Source of the DNA: Hoplostethus atlanticus
Lineage: Eukaryota > Chordata > Actinopteri > Trachichthyiformes > Trachichthyidae
Length of the DNA stretch: 64,000 nt
Assembly: GCA_034670405.1 (NCBI GenBank)
Contig: JAXDDX010000060.1
Span: forward strand, 998,001 to 1,062,000
Direction: 5' to 3'
The position numbers were made by a program, and so were the translations under genes. The notes under the pieces were generated by a model. That model did no database searches. It was not told the origin of the DNA and saw only the letters and a list, made by a program, of their open reading frames with translations. Within the stretch, counting starts at the first letter, position 1. Each line of letters starts with the position of its first letter. Shown here in pieces: positions 49,181 to 59,050 of the stretch.

Positions 49181-49844
49181 TCTTCTTCCCCTGAGGCTGT
49201 TGTTGTGCTCGACTATCACATTAGAAATTAAGGCTGATCACTGAAACAGAAAGACAAAAAGGTGCCTGTCATGCTAAAAAAAAAACAACATAAAAAAACA
49301 TAAACACAGTATAAGGGCCTTGTTGTCAGTGCATAATCATAATCACAATGTTGATAAAACAGTCGGTTTTTCCTAATCAATAAATAAAACATGGATACAA
49401 AACGTTAGAAACTGGATTTTATACGACCTTCAAATAATTGCTTCATTTGGAGGCAGAGATAGTGCACACACAGTGAGGAGAAAAGAGACGCAGTCCTTTA
49501 GTCTCAATACTGTCAACGGACCCTTTTTCTGAAAAATGGCACGCTAAAATAAAGTACCACGACCAATATTGTACCAAATATCAGTATTTTAGATGATCAT
49601 CTGAAACCTTTTTAATATGAGAAAGGATCAAAAAGAGTAAAAAAAGTGCCGATGATGGGAAAGACAGAAAAATCAATGACCTTGTGTCATGCGTGTAACG
49701 TTATATGTTCTTTGCTCAGTTTAAAACGACGGACCGGACGGGAGGCTTGTTTATAGTTTGACGATACTGCTACTTTAATCATTAATAATAACTAGGCCCC
49801 CTTTGGACCTACAAAAATAGGAAGCACTTTTGAAGTGAGCGTTT

Positions 49845-49845
<1 letters not shown>

Positions 49846-49885
<40 letters not shown>

Positions 49886-49913
49886 CACACGCGCACACAC
49901 ACGCACGCACACA
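49846..49913 (+). repeat. (CA)n with CG interruptions
   Basis: 68-bp alternating purine-pyrimidine tract with CG steps in its second half. Confidence 0.95.
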
Positions 49914-50118
49914 GAATAGGTTTGTGGTATTACACAGCACTGATTCTTTCAGTGAATTGCACTCTCTCGGCGCCCCAAAACCACTTTGCCTCACCTGGGA
50001 GAGCAACCTCTGACCTTTTGACCTTTCCTCTCCAGGGTCAGCCTCCTGCCACTGGAAAGACCACTTTCAGACAGAGGGAGAATTGTGTCCCTATCTGCCA
50101 TTATGATCTTGTCTGCTC

Positions 50119-50357
50119 TTTATTTGGCTACAACAGACCGGCGCTTTTTTTCACCAATTCCCCCGACCCTGTTCTGCTTTAAAATGGGTTTCCGATCATA
50201 TAAAGTAAACTCTGTGTACTAGTTGAGTACTAGTGTTGTGCTGAAATGACATCTGACTGCTGCCTTTAGAGGTGAACCGATACTGGGGCAAATATCTAAT
50301 ATGGGTCTATAGGTAAGTAATCTGCTCCAGATTCAGATCAAATGCATCAGTCATGGC

Positions 50358-50388
<31 letters not shown>

Positions 50389-50866
50389 ATGTGCACCTCA
50401 CACACACACACCCTCCCTGTTCTCCTCTGCTCTCTTTCTCAGTACCTGAAACACAATACGTGAAGCATCACTGCTGCGCTACACCTGGCTTGCTTTGTGA
50501 TAGCAGGTCACTTGATGGAGGATCGGTTGAAGGAAAAAAAAAAAGGGGATTATTAAATATTTCTTTGGGAATAAGGGAGGGGGGGGGGGGGGGGGGTGCT
50601 ACATCGAAGCTGGGAGAAGGAAATGAGGGGAATAAATACATAAATAAATAAATGTACAATTCGTGTTCGAACAACTCTGCTGTGACCGACCCCACCCTGC
50701 TATGGGAAGTCAACAAAGATGTGATTATGTTACGCTAGCACCCTACCCTCACCATTCAGTGCTGTTGTGTGACCTGACAGTGTCTTGGGCATGTCTGTGT
50801 GTGTGTGTGTGTGTGTGAGGTGTCACACCTTAAACAGGTGTGTGTGTGTGTGTGCAGGTAAATGTC
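50119..50866 (-). other. dlgap1: dlgap1 3' UTR (proximal part) with candidate poly(A) signal
   Basis: From the dlgap1 stop codon to an AATAAA on the minus strand (plus-strand TTTATT at 50119-50124). Contains (GT)n tracts at 50797-50853 and 50361-50386 and an 18-base G run at 50579-50596 (poly-C on the transcript). Longer 3' UTRs are likely for a brain gene; the end is not certain. Confidence 0.4.
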
Positions 50867-51082
50867 TCATAGTCTGGTCTGAGCCTCAGGGATATAGATC
50901 TCGATACTGTCTGCACTCTCGGTAGCAGAGCTCTGTCGAGCTGAAGCGGCGCGCTTGGCAGCTAGCAGGCGTTTGCGAGCCTCCAGACGCTGGCGCTCAG
51001 AGCTCTCCAGGGAGCGGTCCCTAGCCAGCGGAGGGTGGCCCTTCAGGGGCTTCTTTGGCACAGGAGGGGGCATCCTTCTCTC
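50867..51082 (-). CDS. dlgap1: dlgap1 terminal coding exon with Shank PDZ ligand
   Basis: 216 bp, acceptor TTCCTGTCCAG. It encodes ERRMPPPVPKKPLKG, DRSLESSERQRLEARKRLLAAKRAASARQ, and ends SIEIYIPEAQTRL followed by TGA (50869-50867). The final T-R-L is the class I PDZ ligand known to bind Shank. Confidence 0.97.
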   Translation of the reverse strand, partial: ERRMPPPVPKKPLKGHPPLARDRSLESSERQRLEARKRLLAAKRAASARQSSATESADSIEIYIPEAQTRL

Positions 51083-54000
51083 CTGGACAGGAACGACAAA
51101 CAGTCTTAACAACAGTCCTCATGGAACGGCGCAGCAAAACACAGCAAAGACCAATACACCTGCAGCCATTTTGCAGAGGGGTTAGAAAGAGATGCTTCCG
51201 CTAGGCATTACGTCAGCGCATGCAGTTTTGAATGAGGTTATGGTTCACAGTGGCGGCCATTTGTGCATGGGGTAAGAGTGCACGGCGGTGGCCGTTTGTG
51301 TGAGGTAAAAGCCATTGGAGGTGGACGGGCCCCAACGGTGCGTGGCAGGTAGAGCGGCTTCTCAAAAGCAGCTCACTGTCGACAACAAGACAGAAAGAAA
51401 AAAACACACAAACACAAAGTGGTGACGTCAGGCAGGCAACATGACGACACGCAACACGGATGCATGCTACAACAACGCTCAGTGTGGACCTCGCTATACA
51501 TTAATGATAGCAAATACGTGCAGGTTAATAAAGCATTCCAAAATAAAACTCAGGTTGGATGAATTAGATGAGTTAATAAGGAGTTGAATGAATTCTGTAT
51601 TTGCTCCGCTGTGTGTGTCCGCACCTTAATCTGCGGGGGGTCCAGAGGTTTCCAGCTGTTGGCTTTGAGCTGGTGGAGCTCATCGAACTTCAGGCTGATG
51701 TTCTCGATGGACAGCTGGAGCATATCCCAGAAACCTGCCAGGTCCTGGGAGATGGGCCGAGGGTGCGCATTTGGATTCTGATGACACACACACACACACA
51801 CACACACACAGTCAATTATAAAATGTAATTTGTCTTATTCAATGTTTGCAGAAGGATGCTTTTTGCACTCAGTTTTAGTGCTTGTGCATGGATTTTACTT
51901 TCAGAGGAAGGAAGAAATCAATGGAAAAAAAAAGATTAAAAAAAAAAGACACAATATTGAAAATATCGGCCCATATTGTTCAAACCCTTGTTTCCACAAA
52001 GCAGGTTATATTTTTTCCTATGTGAAAAAACAGCGATGTTGTGTGGAACAGCCGCTCTAGACGTGCTGTAAATGAGCACTGGCCTGGCCTGTCAAGTGTG
52101 ATTTGTGCAGGATGATGTCAGTGTGTGTGTGTGTGGGGGAGGAGGAGGGGGAGGAGGGGGAGGGGGGGGCTGTGGGGCCATGCAGTGGATGAGGTGACAC
52201 ATACCAGATTCCCCTCACACAGCTCCCGGAACTGCTGGAACTTCTGGGACATCAGCAGCTGGGCACTCCCCACTGCACTGCGGATCTTCCCCAGGACTGC
52301 AGACACACACACACACACACACACACGAGCACACGCATTCACGGGGGCAATTACTCACAGAGCAGCATACTGCAGGCATACATGTCTAACAGGGAAGGTG
52401 CATTAGTAATACAATAGCAAAGAATGCGCTAGAACCCCCTTCATCTGCACCCCTCAGGAATGGAGGTCGTTTAGGGAGATGAAATAATCACTGAAACACA
52501 TTGAAATTTGAATCCGAAGCGATGCGCACCCAAAATAGCGCACTTGCACACACACACACACACACAACCCAGTATGCTATGTGAAGATGGTGCATATTGA
52601 ATCCTGTTAGTTGCATGTATCACAAAGCCTAAGGTCACGAGAATATATTTTGGGATCGCCGCTTTATTTCCCTCATTAAAGTCAGTTTGCTAGACCGGTC
52701 AGGTCTGAGGTCTGAGGTCAGCGAAAACAAGGTTGTCCTGCATAACCTCCCACTCCACTGTTCAGTCCTACTGACTCACACATCCCGACGGGAGAGGAAC
52801 TGTCAGTGAATACGTCTCTGAACATGAAGAGAATGGGAACCCAAACTGAGAGGGGGGGGGGGGGGGGGGGTAGTACTGAATCTGCACTTCAAACGCAAAA
52901 CAAAGTCTCCGGCCCCCTTAGGGTGCGTGTGTGTTTGTGTGTGTGTCTGATTTGTGTGTGGCAGTGTTGGATCTGGAGGACATAACCTTGAGGCAGCCTC
53001 CTTGTTCTGCGCGTTCAAACCATAACAGCACACTAGCTGCATAGGCAATGATGTGTGTGTTTTCCGGCCAGGGATGAAACCAGTTGTGCAGTTAGGACAG
53101 GTAGAAACACAACGCCTAGGGCTTTGTTTGCTAGAGCGACGTGTGTGTGTGTGCATGCATCAGTATATCTAGGCATGTGTGTGTGTGTGTATGCACCATC
53201 AAGATCAAATTGTTGCCTAGAAGCAGCGCTGGGAGAAACCCCTCCACTGAGTGTCTGACTGAAAGATCATTACAGAGTATATCTAGAGGACAGATGTGTG
53301 GCCGGGGCCAGCCCTATGATAAGTATGCCCGGTATGTCTGTGGAGGCCAGAGGGCCTGAGACAGGAACAAGCAACTATTGTGGTCCAATGCCTTGAATAC
53401 CAGAGGAGAGGAGAGGAAGACTCACTCTCGTCAGACAGCTTGTTCTCCGTCTCATCCTGCGCCATCTGTCTACACCAGCCCTCCATGCGCTCCGTCTCGG
53501 CCTGCAGCAACTTGAGGAACCAGCGGCCGTCCCGGGGGCACACCGACCGGCCCGCCGCCGCCGCCTCCGGGCCTCCGTCTCCCTCGGGCTCGGCCACGCT
53601 GTCCATCCAGGGGTCCGGAGGGGGCAGGATGGACGGGTCGAACCCCACCTCCCCGTAGTCGTCGCCGGCGCACGCGTGGTAGTGGTTCCCCGAGCCCTGG
53701 ATGCTGACGGTGGAGGTGGCGGCGTCGCGGGAGTGCTGGCGCGGCATGGTGGCACAGTGGCGCGGCGGCAGCGCGGCGCCGTCTACGGGGTCGTCGAGGT
53801 CAGCCTGCACCGCCGTGGTCACGCTGTTGGAGCGGGTCATCCTGCGGTAACTGATGGAGAGGAGGCAAAAGGCAAAAATATTTCATTTTTCCATATACTG
53901 ATATAGTATTCTATAGTATAGTATAGTATAGTATAGTATAGTATAGTATAGTAATACCACATCAACGCAGCAGTAATGATGCTAATATTGTTCACACCCA

Positions 54001-54097
54001 GTTCATGGAGGTACTACCTGCACCAGAAATTGAAATGATCAAAGCAATCTCATATCTGATAGCTGTGAATAGCTTTTGGAAAGAGAGGAGGGTGTGT

Positions 54098-54150
<53 letters not shown>

Positions 54151-54250
54151 GTCACCTGGCTCATTCAGAAGCAACAGAGTGTGCACTCATCTGTCACACC
54201 ACAGCCTGTACTCTGGGGCTGATGCACACATACATGCATGCACGCACGCA

Positions 54251-54297
<47 letters not shown>

Positions 54298-55338
54298 TCA
54301 CACACCCACACACCTGGGACCCTGCTCTACAGCTGGGTGTGCCATGTCGTATTTGGCTCAGAGGCTTTGTGCCCGTCAGACAGCCTTTGCCAAGTCCCTC
54401 CACACTATGTGCCAAGAAAGACACACACACACAGTCGTGTGCAAAGATAAAATCAACACACACACACACCTACACACACACCTACACACACACCCACACA
54501 CACACACTTGGCCTGTTCTATAGAGCAGCTCACCACCCCTGTGATGAATGGGAGGCCAGAGAGAGATGGGGGTGTTAGAGAAAGACTGGCCAACTGACTG
54601 CACAGTGACTAGACAGCCAGCAGTCTAATCACTGCCAGATTACAACTTGAAGCTGTACAAGACTCAAAGCACATCTTTTCAGTTACACACGCAAAAGCGG
54701 TGCCAGAACGCTGCTCATTGAATCACTCAAAAACCTAAGTATCCACAACACAGCGCACACAGACCCAGAACCCCCACAGACATGCAGAAAAACAGGGGGA
54801 ACCACACACACACTAGTGGGGTGCACAGTTGCAACTTCCATTAAGAGAGACTGGTAGCATTGCTAGCCAGTTAGCTGGACGCTACAAGTACCAGGATATC
54901 CTCTGTGCATCAATACATACCCGCCACCCCATCACACATGACCCTCAGCTTGACCTGCCTGCAGCACGACACACACACACAAATAATTTTATCTCCCATC
55001 ACATCTGGCTCAGCCCATCTCCGGACACACACAGTCCTCCTCCACTCTAGTCATTCATCTCTACCTCCCCTTTCTCATTCATCTCTTCTCTTCCGTGAAC
55101 AGAGAGAGAGAGAGAGAGGGCGGTAGATCAAACAGTGTGTGTACGTGTGTGTGGGTGGGTGTGTGTGTGCGAGACAGTACGTACCAGCGCCGGCAAAGTG
55201 TGTGAGTGTGTGTGCACAGCAGTTAAAGAGTAACTCCTCTGAGCAGGTGTTCAATTCTAATGACCTCAGCCTGCTTTCTATCAGCCCACTAACAACTTCC
55301 TGCAGGGGCAGAGACAAGGCAAGGCCAAACACAAGCCC

Positions 55339-55375
<37 letters not shown>

Positions 55376-58351
55376 GACACAGACAGACAGACAGAGAGAT
55401 AGACATATCGATGCATAGGAGGCAGCGCAAGAACAAGGCGCGAGGAGGTAGTAAAATAACGAGGAAGGTAAGCAGGAGAGGAAGAAAGGAGGGAGCGAGA
55501 GAGCGAATAAAAGCCCCAGGTTCTTGTTACGTTCATGTAGTGTGTATGGCAAAAAGCTGTAAATCACACTGGAGGTAGAGAGGGAGTCCTGCATTCCATA
55601 AGCTGCCTCCTTTGGACAGCCTCCTCTCCTCTAGGCTCTTTGTTTCACTGCTTTGATATTTTCCCCTTCATCTACAGGGAGAAAATGGTTCAAGACAGAA
55701 ACACGAGGATCAGAAATATTAGTTTAAAAATAAAAAAAATAAAAAGAAGCATGAAACTTTGGAGATTTGGTGAAATACACGACTCATGTTACTATGAACC
55801 ACAACACTTAACACTTGCAAGCTACCCGCAACTTTTCAATGTTTCCTTGTCCCGTCCCAATGCTGATAAACGGCTCACCCAGTTTGGACATGGACAAAGA
55901 AAGACAGGGAGGTCCTGCTGTCCCCTAAGTTGAGTTTCAAGATGGTTGTGCATATGGTTTAGTCACTAGGACCGCGAGCAGCATTCCACTTCCTCGGTGA
56001 CTGCAAAGCCACCTGGTGAGCACCAACCCAGAGGGAACAGGAAAATCTGATATGGCTTGGCAATCAATCAATCAATCAAATGCTTGTATGACCCAATTCA
56101 GGGACATTCTCCTGCTTATTTGTTATACAAGGCGCTTTCATGTGGACTAAAAAATATATATAGAAGGATTATTCAATTCAAATCACTGTGCAATGTTCAC
56201 TTTTATACTTTTATGTGGGAATAAATCTGTGATACGTGAGTGAAATCCACTCCAGCCACTCCATCTCCCAACATGTCTGGACACAGAGTGAGTCTATGTT
56301 AAAGCCTGTGTAAAGACAACCGTCTCGTTTGTAGCGTTCATCTGTTTTACGGCTCTCCCTCCACTCCCTCTCAGTTAGACAGGCCTAATCCGTGTTCAAA
56401 CAGCAAGGTGAGGTTATGACCTACGACTGCTGCATATAAACACACGGGCTGACAGGCACACGCACACACACACACACTACGACACACACACACACACACA
56501 CACACATAGGGGAGTTCGAGTGCCGGGGCAAGGCCACAGGATTTTGGCGCTCTCACCGTCTGGGAATCTAATGTAGGGGGCAGTATGCCCAGACCTCCCA
56601 GGACACCACAGACACACTTGCAAGCACACACACACACACACACACACGGACACACACATGCACGCACGCATTGCCAACAGGTAAAGAATCGAACATGCAC
56701 CAACAAAAATAGCCACCCACCCATTCCAAACATTGACCAGTGAAATGCAAAGCCCTGCAGTGCTGCATTACATCTGAACCCTCAGCAGACTAGGAGACTT
56801 GTAGGTGTCTAGAGGAGTTAATATTTGCCTTGGCAACTCAGGGAAGTCAGCCTCCTTTTCAAAGCTTGGTCAGTCAGCTGAGACCTCCTCTTTCAGAAAG
56901 CCCCTCACATTCCCTGACACAGTGTGTGTGTGTGTGTGTGTGTGTGTTTTAAAGTGCTGGAGTCAGCCCTCAAACTGACCTTTGATTGAGGTGAGTCTCT
57001 TTGAATCCCATGCCCTGGCTACAGTATGAAAACCAATACGGTGGTCAAACTTGTCATCGCACCAGAGGGTCACTGTTCTGACAGGGTGAGCAAAAGCAGA
57101 CATTCCTATAACACACAAGCCACAAATGCCCGTGTGACTTGTGACACAAACTCCCGGCCCAGTTCCTGCCAGCGTAAATGGGCCTTGTGTTAGCCCGGTG
57201 CGATGTGAGCTAACAGTACTGCGCTGCCTCTCCTCCAACCGGTAACATGTAGCAGGAAGAGGAGGCTGTAGTTGATAGTACTGTCTCTCTCAGAGCTAAA
57301 CAAATCCCCCCAAAAAATCCCTCCCCTTCTCTCTCTCTCTCTCCCTCCCACACACACACACACACACACAGTCGTAAAAGTAGCCTGCTGCCTGAATCAC
57401 AATGACTGGAGCAACAGATGGCTGTCAAGTCACCCCCTCCACCTCCCCAGCTCCCTGCACCACATCCTCTGGCCCAGCTGTCACTCGGGGCCCCCTGGCT
57501 GAGGGGGCTCTGACGCCAGCCTCCCCTGAGCTGGGGACAGCTGCTGCAGGGAAGCTAGAGTACTCATACCGTGTACTACAAACCTCCCTCTGTCTCCACA
57601 ACTCCTCTTTTTCCGCCCGTACTATCTCTCTCACATTCAGCCCCATCTGACTCATCTGACATCTGACTTATCCAATTTCACTTTTACAGCCTCACGCTCT
57701 CTCTCTCTCGCTCTCTCTCTTTGTCTCTCTCTACTCACCATCGCTCATCCTCCACCTGAATGCCTATCGACTGGAACTTGGACTGGTCTTCTGTCGGCCC
57801 TGCTTCCTCTGGGTCCACCTACAACAGCGAGGTGGGGGTGTGTGCGGGGTGAGGGAAAGGAAAGGGGGGGGTGGGGGTTTGAGGATGGGAGAAGCCGTGA
57901 AACAGATTGCCAAACACGTATCTTACAATCTCGGAGAACTACAGCCGGGCTCCTCCTCCTCTCACCTGGATCCCTATGGAGAGGCACTTGCGGAGCGCTT
58001 CCCTCTGCGCCTTGCTGTCGGCGGAGACGTGGGCGACGGCGGAGGTGGTGGCGGTGGCGGTGATGGTGATGGTGCTGTTGGTGACGTGCTGGCTGGCGGG
58101 GCCGTGCACCTGAGCGTTCGCCGCCTCGATGGCCGCCGTCAGGGCCTTCATGCTGTCGATGCTCTCCGTGGAGTTGGACAGGCCCGGCTGGGAGCTGATG
58201 CCGGTCCGCTGGCCGGTGCCCCCGTCCATGTAGGCGTCCTGGGCCGACTCGGTGCTGCTTTGGGCCGTGATGGAGATGAAGGGCTTGGACGGGGTGGTCC
58301 GCGGCGGGACCGGGGGCGGGGTCTTCTTGTAAGTGGTGATGCATGATGACA
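50867..58351 (-). CDS. dlgap1: DLGAP1 (SAPAP1/GKAP) C-terminal half, six exons; 5' part outside window
   Basis: Postsynaptic-density scaffold linking PSD-95 family guanylate-kinase domains to Shank and to dynein light chain. Six exons on the minus strand join in frame: 58351-57966, 57818-57739, 53841-53426, 52296-52205, 51777-51625 and 51082-50867, giving about 446 residues that follow human DLGAP1 closely. In order: VSSCITTYKKTPPPVPPRT (proline-rich); two dynein-light-chain-type motifs, SIGIQ at the 58-kb exon end and SIGIQVED in the next; TRSNSVTTAVQADLD; the GKAP homology domain (WFLKLLQAETERMEGWC ... LGKIRSAVGSAQLLM ... FWDMLQLSIENISLKFDELHQLKAN); and the C-terminal PDZ ligand PEAQTRL that binds Shank. 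The exons encoding the N-terminal GK-binding repeats were not found and should lie beyond 64000. Confidence 0.96.
51083..51624 (-). other. dlgap1: dlgap1 intron
   Basis: A 542-bp intron between the last two coding exons. No feature recognised. Confidence 0.75.
51625..51777 (-). CDS. dlgap1: dlgap1 exon: end of GKAP homology domain
   Basis: 153 bp in phase 0, encoding NPNAHPRPISQDLAGFWDML, then a helix-rich QLSIENISLKFDELHQLKAN and WKPLDPPQIK. Donor AAG|GTGCGG. The acceptor TCATCAG is preceded by a long (GT)n run. Its length is a multiple of three, so skipping would keep the frame. Confidence 0.95.
51784..51811. repeat. dlgap1: (CA)n abutting a dlgap1 splice acceptor
   Basis: Lies 6 bp beyond the exon at 51777; on the transcript it is (UG)n immediately before UCAUCAG. 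Confidence 0.95.
52205..52296 (-). CDS. dlgap1: dlgap1 exon: LGKIRSAVGSAQLLM helix
   Basis: 92 bp encoding (I)LGKIRSAVGSAQLLMSQKFQQFRELCEGNL, nearly identical to human. Donor GTATGTG. The acceptor TCTGCAG is preceded on the transcript by a (GT)n repeat rather than a pyrimidine tract. Skipping this exon would shift the frame. Confidence 0.95.
52297..53425 (-). other. dlgap1: dlgap1 intron
   Basis: A 1.1-kb intron containing CA repeats at 52302-52325 (abutting the acceptor) and 52541-52565, and a 19-base G run at 52852-52870. No other feature was seen. Confidence 0.75.
52302..52325. repeat. dlgap1: (CA)n abutting a dlgap1 splice acceptor
   Basis: Lies 5 bp beyond the exon at 52296; on the transcript it is (UG)n immediately before UCUGCAG. 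Confidence 0.95.
53426..53841 (-). CDS. dlgap1: dlgap1 exon: start of GKAP homology domain
   Basis: 416 bp, acceptor TTACCGCAG, donor A|GTGAGT. It encodes TRSNSVTTAVQADLDD, STVSIQGSGNHYHACAGDD, DPSILPPPDPWMDS, then CPRDGRWFLKLLQAETERMEGWC. Between them is a GC-rich fish insertion (GDGGPEAAAAGR) where human has a shorter acidic segment. The last codon is split and completed as Ile by the next exon. Confidence 0.95.
53911..53953 (+). repeat. (TATAG)n pentanucleotide repeat
   Basis: About eight copies of TATAG in the dlgap1 intron. Confidence 0.95.
54100..54293. repeat. (GT)25 and (CA)20 inverted pair
   Basis: GT run at 54100-54149 and CA run at 54254-54293 separated by about 100 bp. Confidence 0.95.
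57739..57818 (-). CDS. dlgap1: dlgap1 exon: second dynein-light-chain-type motif
   Basis: An 80-bp exon with acceptor TTGTAG and donor GTGAGT. It encodes VDPEEAGPTEDQSKFQSIGIQVEDER, aligning with the human segment that ends KFQSVGVQVEEEK. The phase (26 codons plus 2 bases) fits the next exon exactly. Confidence 0.9.
57966..58351 (-). CDS. dlgap1: dlgap1 exon: proline-rich region to first SIGIQ motif
   Basis: Acceptor CCCTGCAG and donor CAG|GTGAG on the minus strand; 386 bp entered in phase 1 (the exon supplies TG of a Val codon). It encodes SSCITTYKKTPPPVPPRT, the serine-rich QSSTESAQDAYMDG, MKALTAAIEAANAQVHGPASQH, a Thr/Ile/Ala-rich run and KCLSIGIQ. Confidence 0.95.
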
Positions 58352-59007
58352 CTGCAGGGAGGAGACAGAGGGACAGATAATGGACAGTTACCATGGCTGC
58401 ACAATGAACACATTTTCAAAATAAGAGCTTCTATTAAGTCTCTATAAGATGAGACAACTGACAATTACAACACTATAACATCTTAAATAGACAATTATGA
58501 ATGAAAAGTATGAAATATATGAATTAAAGAATGTATGAAGTGTGTGGAAAATAATAGCATTAGAACATACCGATAATTAAATAAAATTAAATAAAATGTA
58601 TTGAAAAATACCTTCAATATGAAAATACGAACATATGAAATAAAATACAGTATCAATTCAAGATGTAATGTTATTAACTGAGAAAAAAACAAATATTTCT
58701 CTGAGAAAACTCCTCTGTGGTGAGAGCTAACACACTGACAGCTCACCCAGCGGTCTGGGATCCCCGTGCTGGAGCTGAAATGGACAGTAGATTAGGGCCA
58801 ACTTTAACAAATCAGAGCCGGTCTAGTAAAAGGATTAGCTCGCTCGCCATTTGCCCTACTGAACCAGATGATTTAAAACCTCTCCGGCCCTTTGCCCACT
58901 TACGTACATACCCAGAACCGCTTTGACGGCGCTGAATATAGCTCATGCGTGTGTGAGCCTGGGTGTTGTTCGCATGCATAGTTAAGTGTAATGACGGCGG
59001 TTAAATG

Positions 59008-59050
<43 letters not shown>

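Larger units (their letters stand above)
46981..50118. other. Intergenic between convergent tgif1 and dlgap1
   Basis: No exon supported. It contains a homeodomain-motif-rich patch at 48040-48150, adjoining (CT)n and (CA)n at 49123-49179, and a CA/CG repeat at 49846-49913. Part may be distal dlgap1 3' UTR. Confidence 0.55.
53842..57738 (-). other. dlgap1: dlgap1 intron with long dinucleotide repeats
   Basis: A 3.9-kb intron. It holds a TATAG pentanucleotide repeat, (GT)25 at 54100-54149 followed by (CA)20 at 54254-54293, (GA)n near 55342-55369, and CA runs near 56463-56506 and 56627-56649. No additional exon was supported. Confidence 0.7.

Noticed and set aside
57745-58464. 239-codon minus-strand frame over two dlgap1 exons and their intron
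   Set aside because: It is the wrong frame relative to the recognised dlgap1 protein and runs through clear splice sites.
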